Shown: positions 19,036 to 27,822 of the stretch, piece after piece | How positions within the stretch are numbered: position 1 is the stretch's first letter | How the letters are laid out: every line of letters starts with the position of its first letter | NCBI GenBank assembly: GCA_963717195.1 | Contig: CAVQVR010000002.1 | Location: 255,612 to 319,611, forward strand | Source: JACDAE01 sp963717195 | GTDB taxonomy: Bacteria; Chloroflexota; Ktedonobacteria; Ktedonobacterales; Ktedonobacteraceae | DNA length: 64,000 nucleotides | Reading direction: 5' to 3' | Notes under the pieces: generated by a model | What the model was told of the DNA's origin: nothing | What the model saw: the letters and a program-made list of their open reading frames with translations, nothing else | Databases searched by the model: none | Program-made: the position numbers and the translations under genes

Positions 19036-19064
19036 TTGACAGAAACCGGTTTCTTGGTTATAGT
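19036..19064 (+). promoter_or_regulatory. lacI promoter with embedded palindromic operator
   Basis: TTGACA (19036-19041) and TATAGT (19059-19064) are 17 bases apart, a good sigma-70 promoter. The perfect 14-base palindrome AGAAACCGGTTTCT (19041-19054) fills the spacer; its central CG and GAAAC arms are typical of LacI-family sites. A LacI dimer bound here would block polymerase, so autoregulation is likely. The remaining gap to 18845 shows no other feature. Confidence 0.75.
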
Positions 19065-19141
19065 TTCATTATGAAGCGCCTCGCTAGAGTTGGCGCCGCA
19101 CGTATCTCCATCCGTTCATTGCAAGGAGGCAGGAACGTAGT

Positions 19142-20249
19142 ATGCAAGAGAAACTGACCATTCAAGATATCGCACGCCTGGCGGGGGTCTCTAAGGCCAC
19201 AGTATCGCAGAGTGTTAAACCATAACCCATCCGTTAATGCAGAGTTGAGCGAACGCGTTACACGTATCATACAAGAACACAATTTCGTCCCCAATGCTAC
19301 TGCGACAGGATTAGCTGGTGGGCGATTACACTTAATCGGTGTACTTGCTCCCCCGTTGACGTGGCCTGCAGTTCCGGCAATTCTGGGCGGTGTTGCCAGA
19401 TATATTGAGAATACTCCATACGAAATGGTGCTCTATAGCATCAGCAATGAACGAAATCACTCCGATGTTCTTGACCGCATTCTGGCTATGAGAATGATAT
19501 CGGGCCTGCTCGCAATCTTCCCTGGAGCGCTTTCACAGCATCTCACCACGCGTTTCCAGCAAGGACTTCCCCTGGTAATGATCGACGATCAGGAAAAACC
19601 GGGCTGCATTCCCTGGGTCGGCATCAATAACGTTGAAAGCGCCTATCAGGCCACCGCACATCTTCTGCAACTTGGATACAGGCGCATTGCTCATATTCTT
19701 GGACATCAAAACTATTATTGCTCCAGCGAGCGCTTGCAGGGATACTGCCGGGCATTACAGGACGCCGGGATTACTCCTGATCCCGCACTACTACTTCAGG
19801 GAAATTTTGAAACAAGTAGTGGACGCCAATGCGCTGCAACCCTGTTCTCACGCGACAAAAGCGCATGGCCCGATGCAATCTTTGTCGGAAACGACCAGAT
19901 GGCATACGGGGTTCTGGAAGTCGCAGAACAACAGGGCATACGAATACCAGAAGATATAGCTGTTATTGGCTTTGATGATAATATTTTCTCAGCTCATAAG
20001 CAACCTCCTCTCACGACTATTCGACAACCATTCGCTGAAATGGGATACACAGCCTGCGAAATTCTTTTAACGATGATTGATCCGGATCATCGTGCTCATA
20101 CAGAACGCCTGGTAGCATACCCGCCGCAAGTATCAGATGGTCCTCTTGAAAATCTCACTATGGATCATCCTATCCGTGTCCAGTTGGCAACAAGCCTGGT
20201 AATGCGTGCATCGAGTGGCGCACTCCGCCCTCTCTCAACAAATCCCTGA
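19142..20249 (+). CDS. LacI-family transcriptional regulator with a frameshift in the DNA-binding domain
   Basis: An ATG at 19142 after AGGAGG begins a normal LacI headpiece (KLTIQDIARLAGVSKATVS). The frame then hits a stop after ~28 codons. The +1 frame resumes at once with VLNHNPSVNAELSERV, the second half of the same domain, so there is one extra base near 19207-19212 (CAGAG for an expected CGAG). The rest (345 residues from a GTG at 19212) is an intact ligand-binding domain: IGVLAPPLTWPAVPAILGG, DDQEKPGCIPWVGINN, VIGFDDN, LTTIRQPF. If real, the shift would remove DNA binding. A sequencing error is as likely. The GH16 gene 150 bases downstream is the obvious candidate target. Confidence 0.85.
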
Positions 20250-20400
20250 GGCTTCTCCACCTGTCTTCAGGCAGAGAAAGCAAATACATTTACATTTGCC
20301 ATACACGTTTCATAACATGTTGTCATGCCGTCTTGTTGTTGTATTTACATGAGCAGTTTTTTTACGCCGTCCCTATGCAATCTCAAGAAAGGAACTATCA

Positions 20401-21702
20401 ATGCAGATGTTTTCACCCAGGAACTCCGGCAGTTCCCATCAGCAACGTATGCGGCTACCTTTTCTGGCAGCCACATTCCTTATCCTTGGATCCCTGGTTT
20501 TTCTAGCTCTCACCTTCGTCCTATCTGGCAAGACCCCTACAGCGCGAGCGGCAGCATCCTGGACGCAGATCTGGGGCGACGATTTTAACGGCAGAGCTGG
20601 AACAGGCGTCAATACCTCCAACTGGCTCTACGACACTGGCACGAGCTATCCTGGAGGGGCTGCGCACTGGGGTACAGGCGAGGTTGAGACGATGTCGAGC
20701 AGCACATCCAACGTCTATCAAGACGGTAGCGGACACCTTGTGATTAAGCCAATTCGTAGTTCAAGCGGTGCCTGGACTTCAGGACGTATTGAGACACAAC
20801 GCACAGACTTCGCAGCACCAGCGGGTGGTAAGCTGGCAGTTGAAGCATCTATCCAACAACCTGACATCTCAGGCACGGCTGCTCTCGGGTACTGGCCTGC
20901 GTTCTGGATGATGGGCGCAGCGGCGCGTCCAGTTGGAGCGACGAACTGGCCACGCATCGGTGAGATTGATACAATGGAGGATATCAACGGGCTGAGTTCT
21001 GAGTTCGCCACATTGCACTGCGGCGTCGATCCGGGCGGTCCATGTAATGAAACAACCGGCCTCGGAAGCGGGCGGCATGCATGCTCAGGCTGTCAGATCG
21101 CGTACCATACCTACCGGGTAGAAGTTGACCGCAGCGTCTCACCCGAGCAGATCCGTTGGTATCTGGACGGGACCAACTTCTTCACCGTAAATGCCAGTCA
21201 GGTCGATGCAACCACATGGGCCAACGCGGTTGATCATGGCTTCTTCATTATCCTTAACGTTGCGATGGGTGGAGCCTTCCCCGCAGCATTTGATACTAGC
21301 GGTAATAATGGAGGTCCAACCAGGTCAACACAATCTGGCGTACCTATGAATGTTAGCTACGTCCACGTTTTCACATCAAGTGGTTCTACAGCCACACCAA
21401 CACCGACAGCCACACCAACCTCATGTTCAAGCACTTTCACAGCAGGCGTGGTGAGTTCAAGTTCAACCACAGCTCTGCCCTGGTTCCGACCTTGTGATTG
21501 GACGGCTGGTTATGTGATCGTGCACTACATCGTAGGCGGTAACGTGCAACAGAATGTTTACATGACTTACAACAGTAGCAAGTCCCGTTGGGAATACAGC
21601 ATCAGCGGGATAAGTTCTGGAACCGTGCTTCGGTACTCGTTTACATACCAGAGGAACGGACTTCAGTACGATACAGGAATTTACACATGGACTCATCCAT
21701 AG
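20401..21702 (+). CDS. secreted GH16 beta-glucanase with C-terminal CBM56-like module
   Basis: 433 residues with AAAGGAA 8 bases before the ATG. A long signal or anchor segment (~20-42, FLAATFLILGSLVFLALTFV) is followed by a GH16 domain (~55-325). The catalytic signature is GEIDTMED (E188 nucleophile, E193 acid/base), next to YWPAFWMMG. A TPTPTATPT linker joins a ~90-residue module (ASTWFRPCDW-like, VIVHYIVGGNVQQN, SRWEYSISG, LRYSFTYQRNG) that resembles CBM56 beta-1,3-glucan binding domains. It likely cleaves beta-1,3- or mixed-link glucans outside the cell. Control by the adjacent LacI regulator is inferred. Confidence 0.9.
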   Translation: MQMFSPRNSGSSHQQRMRLPFLAATFLILGSLVFLALTFVLSGKTPTARAAASWTQIWGDDFNGRAGTGVNTSNWLYDTGTSYPGGAAHWGTGEVETMSSSTSNVYQDGSGHLVIKPIRSSSGAWTSGRIETQRTDFAAPAGGKLAVEASIQQPDISGTAALGYWPAFWMMGAAARPVGATNWPRIGEIDTMEDINGLSSEFATLHCGVDPGGPCNETTGLGSGRHACSGCQIAYHTYRVEVDRSVSPEQIRWYLDGTNFFTVNASQVDATTWANAVDHGFFIILNVAMGGAFPAAFDTSGNNGGPTRSTQSGVPMNVSYVHVFTSSGSTATPTPTATPTSCSSTFTAGVVSSSSTTALPWFRPCDWTAGYVIVHYIVGGNVQQNVYMTYNSSKSRWEYSISGISSGTVLRYSFTYQRNGLQYDTGIYTWTHP

Positions 21703-21751
21703 TGGTTAGAACGTCTTTGTATCTATAGAGTTCTGTATAGTACCGTCACGA

Positions 21752-21820
21752 CCTTATGAACAGCATCCAGCGAATACGATCATTAAAGATCACCGTATTC
21801 GCTGGATGCTGTTTATAAGG
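21752..21820. repeat. near-perfect 27-base inverted repeat
   Basis: CCTTATGAACAGCATCCAGC and the bases to 21778 pair with 21794-21820 with one mismatch, across a 15-base loop. It lies 50 bases after the glucanase stop. There is no T-run, so it is either a strong hairpin at the transcript end or a small palindromic element. Confidence 0.7.
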
Positions 21821-22045
21821 AAAGCATACATAAGGAAAGGTTTCGCGAGAGCAGAAAAGAACAGGTGGCTCTTCTCACACGCTTTGCACCTGGAGTATTG
21901 GGAAGAGACGCGAGAGACAGTGTGGGGACAGGTCACATTACGCTGGGTCATCAGCAAAACCTACCAGCATACACTGGAGCATAGTAACGATATTCTCAAA
22001 CATGCTTTGTATGGAGGCGAATTGCGCGTTTCCAGGGAGCACTAA
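21806..22045 (+). CDS. doubtful small open frame
   Basis: 79 codons starting inside the right arm of the inverted repeat. I do not recognise the protein (basic, Trp- and His-rich). There is no clear ribosome binding site. It may be a degraded gene or chance. The following stretch to 22240 holds only the nusA leader. Confidence 0.2.
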   Translation: MLFIRKAYIRKGFARAEKNRWLFSHALHLEYWEETRETVWGQVTLRWVISKTYQHTLEHSNDILKHALYGGELRVSREH

Positions 22046-22205
22046 ACGGGAATATTGAACGGTTCAAAAATGTTATACAGGATAAGAGAAAAAAGCGATT
22101 GTAAGCATCTTTATGTAGAGTCACAATCGTGTAGTAATTTGCGAAAACTTTAATTTGGACTGAAAACCGTGCTTGTAGCCACTAGCCAAAGGGGCTACTA
22201 CATGC

Positions 22206-22267
22206 TATAATACGTGAAGAATTAAGAAAATCTTTTTTGAGAAAAGTGGGTCGATCCCCACTTTTCT
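22206..22267 (+). promoter_or_regulatory. nusA promoter -10 and leader hairpin
   Basis: TATAAT at 22206-22211 is a perfect -10 box; no good -35 is seen at 17 bases, but a palindrome (TGTAGCC...GGCTACTACA) lies just upstream. A strong hairpin (AGAAAAGTGGG 22240-22250 with CCCACTTTTCT 22257-22267) sits in the leader about 80 bases before nusA. It is terminator-shaped with a weak T-tract, so attenuation of the nusA operon is possible. Confidence 0.5.
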
Positions 22268-22347
22268 GTTTGCCAGAGACTTTTTTTCTTTGCACACGAA
22301 CAAATTAAAGTAGTTTCTACTAGACACCAGCGGGAGGATTATGGCAT

Positions 22348-23562
22348 ATGAGGAGCGAATTTCAGGCTGCAATTGCGCAGTTGATTGCCGAAAAAGGACT
22401 ACCCCGCGAAGTGGTAATGGAAACCGTAGCAAATGCCTTGCTAGCAGCTTACCGCAAAAGCTTCGGGGGCGGAGAGAACGTCCGCATCGAAGTAGACAAA
22501 AACGGTGAGGTGCATGTATGGGCATCGAAACGAGTGGTAGCCCAGGTAAAAGATCCCAACGAGGAAGTTTCTCTGGCAGAGGCGCAGCTTAGCATCCCCA
22601 AAGCTGCTCTTGGGCAATTTGTTGATGTCGATTCATCATCCATTTTCTCACGTATTCCAACTCAAACGGCCAAACAGGTCATATTGCAAAGGATTCGTGA
22701 GGCAGAGCATGAGCATCTCTACGACCAGATCAAAAACTGGGTCGGCGAAATCCGCCTTGGCACTCTCACACGCAAAGATCCCACTCGCGGCTGGCTGCTT
22801 GATTTTGACCTTGACAAGGCCGACAAAGTTGATGGCGTAATGCCTATCAGTGAAGAAGTTGGAACTGAAAGGTATCGCACCGGGCAGAAGCTGCGTGTCT
22901 ATGTCTATGATGTGCGGCGTGTGCAGGGACGGATGCTCCAGATTCTTGTTTCGCGCACACATCGCGATCTGGTACGCCGTTTGTTTGAATCGGAGGTTCC
23001 TGAAATTTATGAAGGGACCATCGAGATCAAAGGCATTGCACGTGAGCCGGGTAGCCGTTCAAAGGTAGCAGTTATGGCACGCCAGGAGGGTCTTGACCCG
23101 ATTGGCTCTTGCGTGGGTGTGCGAGGTTCGCGCATCAATAATATTGTGCACGAACTGAACGATGAAAAAATTGATATCATTCAGTGGAGCCCTGACACTG
23201 CTACCTTCGTCGCTAACTCGCTCAGCCCGGTCAAGCCACTCAAGGTTGAGCTGAGAGAGAGCGACCATACAGCGGTCGTCACAGTGCTAGAGAAGCAGTT
23301 GTCTCTTGCCATTGGCAAAGATGGACAAAATGCTCGCCTTGCTGCCAAACTGACTGGCTGGCGCGTCGACGTGACAAAACCTGTTGAGGGCGAACACTAC
23401 GACGAACCAGCAGAGGAATACCAGGAACCTGTCGCAACTCACTCGGCACGGCGCGACCGTTCCCACGGCGGACGACACGAAAGAAGCGATAACAACAGCC
23501 CACGACGTTCCTCCGGACGTGGCGGTGGTAGACATAATTCTCATTTATATGACAGGGAGTAG
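22348..23562 (+). CDS. nusA: transcription elongation/termination factor NusA
   Basis: 404 residues. The N-terminal polymerase-binding domain, S1 domain (~135-200) and two KH domains (~205-345) are in order; DPIGSCVGVRGSRI and LAIGKDGQNARLAAKLTGW are diagnostic. The acidic C-terminal repeats of proteobacterial NusA are absent, and a basic Arg/His/Gly-rich tail replaces them. An ATG at 22341 is in another frame; the ATG at 22348 is used, 11 bases after GGGAGG. NusA modulates pausing, termination and antitermination. It leads the ylxR-infB-rbfA cluster, as in many bacteria. Confidence 0.95.
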   Translation: MRSEFQAAIAQLIAEKGLPREVVMETVANALLAAYRKSFGGGENVRIEVDKNGEVHVWASKRVVAQVKDPNEEVSLAEAQLSIPKAALGQFVDVDSSSIFSRIPTQTAKQVILQRIREAEHEHLYDQIKNWVGEIRLGTLTRKDPTRGWLLDFDLDKADKVDGVMPISEEVGTERYRTGQKLRVYVYDVRRVQGRMLQILVSRTHRDLVRRLFESEVPEIYEGTIEIKGIAREPGSRSKVAVMARQEGLDPIGSCVGVRGSRINNIVHELNDEKIDIIQWSPDTATFVANSLSPVKPLKVELRESDHTAVVTVLEKQLSLAIGKDGQNARLAAKLTGWRVDVTKPVEGEHYDEPAEEYQEPVATHSARRDRSHGGRHERSDNNSPRRSSGRGGGRHNSHLYDRE

Positions 23563-23573
23563 AAGGGGCGTGT

Positions 23574-23948
23574 ATGGCAAAGATAGCAAGTAAACAACCG
23601 AAGCGGCAAAAGCACGTACCGTTGCGCACCTGTATCTCCTGTCGAGACACGAAATCGAAGCGTGAACTTCTGCGCGTTGTGCGCACGCCCGATGGGCATG
23701 TGCAGATTGATGCTACCGGCAAGAAGTCGGGGCGCGGAGCCTATCTCTGTGCCCGTCGCTCATGCTGGGAGAACGCGATCAAGAAGCACCGACTCGAACA
23801 GGAATTTGAGCTCACACTTTCCGCAGAGGATCGTGCAGAACTGGATGCTTATATTGCAACGTTACCAAAGGACGAACCTGCTACAACAATTGCAGTCAAG
23901 AGTCCATCTACCCGCAAAAAAGGGAACGACAATTCCGCATCCGTGTAG
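23574..23948 (+). CDS. ylxR: YlxR/RnpM family RNA-binding protein
   Basis: 124 residues, 11 bases after nusA. The signature PLRTCISCRDTKSKRELLRVV and GRGAYLC place it in the YlxR (DUF448) family. Bacillus members bind RNase P RNA and influence its activity. The ~35-residue C-terminal tail is basic and looks disordered. The stop lies at the edge of the dispersed repeat that follows. Confidence 0.92.
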   Translation: MAKIASKQPKRQKHVPLRTCISCRDTKSKRELLRVVRTPDGHVQIDATGKKSGRGAYLCARRSCWENAIKKHRLEQEFELTLSAEDRAELDAYIATLPKDEPATTIAVKSPSTRKKGNDNSASV

Positions 23949-23996
23949 GGGCCAGGTTTATCGCGCCCGTGGGTAGGGGCCAGATTTATCGCGCCC
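23945..23996. repeat. two tandem copies of a dispersed 24-base repeat
   Basis: GTAGGGGCCAGGTTTATCGC plus GCCC (23945-23968) is repeated with one change at 23973-23996, a 28-base period. The same unit, in reverse, underlies the repeats at 6169-6191 and 17048-17125. The first copy overlaps the ylxR stop. Confidence 0.75.
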
Positions 23997-24285
23997 GTTG
24001 CAAGTCTCGGTTGAGTACGATATACTGAGACTGTGTAGATTGTCCCTCTCCTGTTTAAGGAGGGAGAGGAAATATTCAATACTAACATCTAATCGTGAGA
24101 TTGGATGAGGATTGAAAGAAGCAATGCGTCATTTTATCTCTACTCTTGATAGAGACACAGCCCCTCGTCTAAAGGGCAGTTATAGCAAGCGATGTTTGCG
24201 GAGCGATCAGCTATGATTTTATAACAACCATAGCCACTACGCCAGAGAGCGCAGACTGAGGCATGCCTGCCACTGCACCAACGAG

Positions 24286-24331
24286 GGTCTGTCCCCTTTC
24301 TTCTATGCAAGAAAGGCGACAGACCTTTTTT
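24286..24331 (+). terminator. intrinsic terminator between ylxR and infB
   Basis: GGTCTGTC (24286-24293) pairs with GACAGACC (24318-24325), extended by CCTTTC/GAAAGG, and seven T follow. It lies 67 bases before infB in a 449-base gap that holds no gene. The gap (23997-24285) may carry an infB promoter and leader; I see no known riboswitch in it. Confidence 0.75.
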
Positions 24332-24397
24332 ATGGCTGTGAAGAGAGATTTCCAGCGCCACTTGTGGCGCATCAACAGATAGAAGGGAGTCTTCTTC

Positions 24398-27151
24398 ATG
24401 AGAGACACATCTGAATTCCCAGATGCCACTGAGCAGGCCAAACCGGCAGGAACGCGTGCGAAAACAGGCACACGCTCGAAAGCAGAAAACGCTCAATCAG
24501 GCAACCAGGAGCAAGATACTAAACCAACAACACGCTCGAAAGCAGAAAGCGCTCAATCAGGCAACCAGGAGCAAGATACTAAACCAACAACACGCCGTCG
24601 AACTGCACAAAGTCAGCAAGGAACAGCGGCTCATATACAGAATGGCAGTGATAATACGGCAACGACCTCTCCATCAGGTGCTCCACCGCAGCCATCAACT
24701 GCTGCAGCACAGGATGGAAGTGCAACGGCCCCTCAACGGGCCAACAATACAACAGAGGCAGTGCAACGTCCACCCAGACAGCGATTGGCAGGTGATGGGC
24801 AGACTGCAACACCGCGTAACAGTGGGACGGTTCAGCAACGGCCGGGTAACGCACCCATTCAGCCACGCAGCAATACCTTGCCTGCTCAGCCGCGTAGCAA
24901 CAATGCTCCAATGCAACAACGCCCGGGTAACGCACCTGTTCAACCGCGTAGTAATAATGCTCCAATGCAACAACGCCCGGGTAGTGCACCTGTTCAACCG
25001 CGTAGTAATAATGCTCCATATCAACAGCAACGAAGCAACTCTGCTCCGTATCAGGGAGGACCACGACCGGCACCTTCCTATCGTCAGGGAGGAACAGGTC
25101 AACAGGCACCAGCGCAACGGCCAGGATATGCTCCCCAGCGTCCTGGTGGAACGAGCGGTGGCCCAGGGACAGGGACTCAGCAAGGAGGATATTCCGCCCC
25201 GTATCAGCGATCAGGAGGGCGTCCTGGTGGTAATACAGGAACAGCAGGAAACCGCCCACAAGGACAACAGGGGCGTCCTGGTGGTGGAAACCGTCCAGGG
25301 GGAGGACGCTCGGCTACTCCAGCGCAGAAAACGCATGAACGCCGTGCACCAGTAGTCAAAGAGAAACCAACAGGTCCTATCTCTCTGCCACAACAGATCA
25401 TGGTGAAGGATCTGGCCGAGTTATTGAGCGTTACACCCAATGAGGCCATCCGGGGACTGATCAAGCATGGTGTCTTTGCCAACATCAACCAGATCGTTGA
25501 ATACGACAAAGCATCGTTGGTCGCTCAGGATATTGGCTTTGAGCCAACGCTAAGCACGACCACAGACACGTCATCTGCACAGGCAGAGCGCAAACTCTCA
25601 GCAAACGAAGTGATGATGGCAGCTCGCAACGATGACGACACCATTGTTATTCCACCAGTCGTGACCATTATGGGACATGTCGATCATGGTAAAACCTCCT
25701 TGCTCGATACCATCCGTAAAACAAAGGTAGCGGCAGGCGAAGCTGGTGGTATCACCCAGCATATCGGTGCCTACCAGGTTGAGCTCAATGGCAAAAAGAT
25801 TACCTTTCTGGACACACCAGGTCACGAAGCGTTTACCGCCATGCGTGCCCGAGGCGCCCAGGGAGCCCATATCGCTATTATCGTCGTCGCAGCCGATGAC
25901 GGGGTGATGCCTCAGACACGTGAAGCCATCGACCATGCACGAGCCGCAAAAGTGCCGATCATCATTGCGCTCAACAAAATCGATAAAGCCAACGCAAATC
26001 CCGACCACGTTAAACAACAACTGGCCGAGATCGACGTGGTTATCGAAGAATACGGCGGAGAGATCGTCTGTGTTCCAGTCTCTGCACGTAAAGGAATAGG
26101 CATCGACGAACTGCTCGATTATATTCTGCTGGTAGCTGAGGTACAGGACATCCGAGCAAATCCAAACCGATTGGCGACCGGAGTCATTATCGAGGCCAGA
26201 TTGGAGAAGAACAGCGGACCAACGGCAACTGTTCTGGTTCAACAGGGTACTCTCAAAATGGGCGACAATATCGTGGTTGGGGCGATATCAGGAAAAGTAC
26301 GCGCGATGTTTAATGATCGTGGCAAACGTATTCAGAAAGCACCGCCCAGCATGCCGGTAAGCATTATCGGGCTGCCAGAGGTTCCACAGGCAGGAGATCA
26401 CCTGGAAGCTGTCGTCGACGAGCGTACCGCTAAACAACGTGCGGAGCAGGAAAACGAGAAACGGCGCGATGAAAACGCCGCCAGTAGCCAGGTCAGCCTT
26501 GATACACTCTATACTCAGATGCAAGCGGGCAAAGTCAAGGAAATGGAGCTCATCATCAAATATGATGTTCAGGGTTCTGCTGAGGCTATCAAGAATGCAC
26601 TGACCAAAGTAGGCGAAGAGAACTTCAACAAGGTACGCCTGATTTACGAAGGCGTCGGGAACATCAGTGAGACCGATGTCCACCTGGCAGCCGCCTCTGG
26701 TGCGATCATCATTGGCTTCAATGTCAAGGCCGATGGAGCCGCACAGCGCGAGGCACAGAAAGACGGCGTCGATATCCGCTATTATAATGTCATCTACAAG
26801 CTGACCGATGACATTCAGGCCGCCCTGGTTGGTATGCTCGAACCCACGCTGCGCGAAGTCATCGATGGGCATGCCGAAGTGATGCAGATCTTTAAAGCAG
26901 GCAAAATTACTGTCATTGCTGGCTGCCGCATCACCGATGGCAAGCTGACACGTTCATCACAGGCACGTGTGATGCGTAAAGAAACGAAGGTGCATGAAGG
27001 CAAGATCGCGTCCCTGCGCCGTGGCAAAGACGATGTACGCGAGGTTGCCAGTGGATATGAATGTGGCATCGTCCTGGAAGACTTTACCGATTTTGAAGTC
27101 GGTGATATCATCGAAGCATTCTCACAGGAGAAAGTCAAGCCAGGAGCATAG
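24398..27151 (+). CDS. infB: translation initiation factor IF-2
   Basis: 917 residues. The first ~310 residues are low-complexity: two exact-length 20-residue repeats (TRSKAENAQSGNQEQDTKPT type, 24470-24589) and several copies of an NNAPMQQRPGNAPVQPRS unit, then Gly/Arg-rich sequence. An IF2_N domain follows (~330-385), then the G domain with MGHVDHGKTS (~430), DTPGHEAF and NKID, and domains II-IV to the end. IF-2 places initiator tRNA on the 30S subunit. A start at 24398 is plausible, but N-terminal variation makes alternatives possible. Confidence 0.95.
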   Translation: MRDTSEFPDATEQAKPAGTRAKTGTRSKAENAQSGNQEQDTKPTTRSKAESAQSGNQEQDTKPTTRRRTAQSQQGTAAHIQNGSDNTATTSPSGAPPQPSTAAAQDGSATAPQRANNTTEAVQRPPRQRLAGDGQTATPRNSGTVQQRPGNAPIQPRSNTLPAQPRSNNAPMQQRPGNAPVQPRSNNAPMQQRPGSAPVQPRSNNAPYQQQRSNSAPYQGGPRPAPSYRQGGTGQQAPAQRPGYAPQRPGGTSGGPGTGTQQGGYSAPYQRSGGRPGGNTGTAGNRPQGQQGRPGGGNRPGGGRSATPAQKTHERRAPVVKEKPTGPISLPQQIMVKDLAELLSVTPNEAIRGLIKHGVFANINQIVEYDKASLVAQDIGFEPTLSTTTDTSSAQAERKLSANEVMMAARNDDDTIVIPPVVTIMGHVDHGKTSLLDTIRKTKVAAGEAGGITQHIGAYQVELNGKKITFLDTPGHEAFTAMRARGAQGAHIAIIVVAADDGVMPQTREAIDHARAAKVPIIIALNKIDKANANPDHVKQQLAEIDVVIEEYGGEIVCVPVSARKGIGIDELLDYILLVAEVQDIRANPNRLATGVIIEARLEKNSGPTATVLVQQGTLKMGDNIVVGAISGKVRAMFNDRGKRIQKAPPSMPVSIIGLPEVPQAGDHLEAVVDERTAKQRAEQENEKRRDENAASSQVSLDTLYTQMQAGKVKEMELIIKYDVQGSAEAIKNALTKVGEENFNKVRLIYEGVGNISETDVHLAAASGAIIIGFNVKADGAAQREAQKDGVDIRYYNVIYKLTDDIQAALVGMLEPTLREVIDGHAEVMQIFKAGKITVIAGCRITDGKLTRSSQARVMRKETKVHEGKIASLRRGKDDVREVASGYECGIVLEDFTDFEVGDIIEAFSQEKVKPGA

Positions 27152-27191
27152 TCAGACCTTCGCCCTTTACGGGGGAAATGATCGGAATTGG

Positions 27192-27273
27192 GGATAGGGG
27201 TGTGTCCTTGCGACCGCCAGGTTCCTGGCGAGAAAGTCCCCCGCCGGGCGGTCGCAAGGACACACCCCTATCC
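27192..27273. repeat. perfect 27-base palindromic element
   Basis: GGATAGGGGTGTGTCCTTGC and the bases to 27218 pair exactly with 27247-27273 around a 28-base loop. It shares the AGGGG...CCTTGCG pattern with the element at 29774-29857. The remainder of the 272-base gap before rbfA holds further GTAGGGAC/CCCTAC fragments of the same kind. Confidence 0.8.
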
Positions 27274-27423
27274 ATTGGTTTTTCCCAGGGTAGGGACTAC
27301 GTTTACGGCGTCCTGCGATTTATCGGCTTGCGTGGCTCCCTGGCAGAGGGCCAATGAGATATGGATAGGGCCAGTTCCATACCAGGAACGAATTCTGCCC
27401 CTACCGCGAAAAGGATAAGCGAG

Positions 27424-27822
27424 ATGCCACATCAATATAGACAAGAAAAACTGGGCGAACTCATTGCGCTAGAACTGAGTGATCTGCTACGTACAAGGGT
27501 CAAAGATCCACGCGTCGGTTTCGCCAGCATTACTCATGTTGAAGTGAGTGGAGACCTGCGCCACTCTAAAATCTTCGTAAGCGTCATGGGAACACCAGAA
27601 GAGCAAGCAGCCACTATGAAAGGGCTGAAAAATGCGACCGGCTACCTTCGTCACGAGTTGGCAACCCGGATCAGCTTACGGTACATGCCGGAGATCGCCT
27701 TTAAACTCGATACATCGATAGCAGAAGGAGCACGCATCCTCGATCTGATTAACAAAATTGAGGAAGAGGAACGTGCAAAAGAGCAAACGTCCGAGGCACA
27801 AAATGAGCACAACATTGTATAA
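27424..27822 (+). CDS. rbfA: 30S ribosome-binding factor A
   Basis: 132 residues from an ATG at 27424 with AAGGA upstream; a longer frame exists but runs into repeat sequence. LIALELSDLLRTRVKDPRVG, SGDLRHSKIFVS and LDTSIAEGARI are typical. RbfA assists late maturation of 16S rRNA. Its end overlaps the DHH phosphoesterase start by 20 bases, as expected for a coupled pair. Confidence 0.93.
   Translation: MPHQYRQEKLGELIALELSDLLRTRVKDPRVGFASITHVEVSGDLRHSKIFVSVMGTPEEQAATMKGLKNATGYLRHELATRISLRYMPEIAFKLDTSIAEGARILDLINKIEEEERAKEQTSEAQNEHNIV

Noticed and set aside
24579..25259. Long minus-strand frames opposite infB
   Set aside because: They mirror the repeat-rich IF-2 N-terminus; composition follows from the sense codons.
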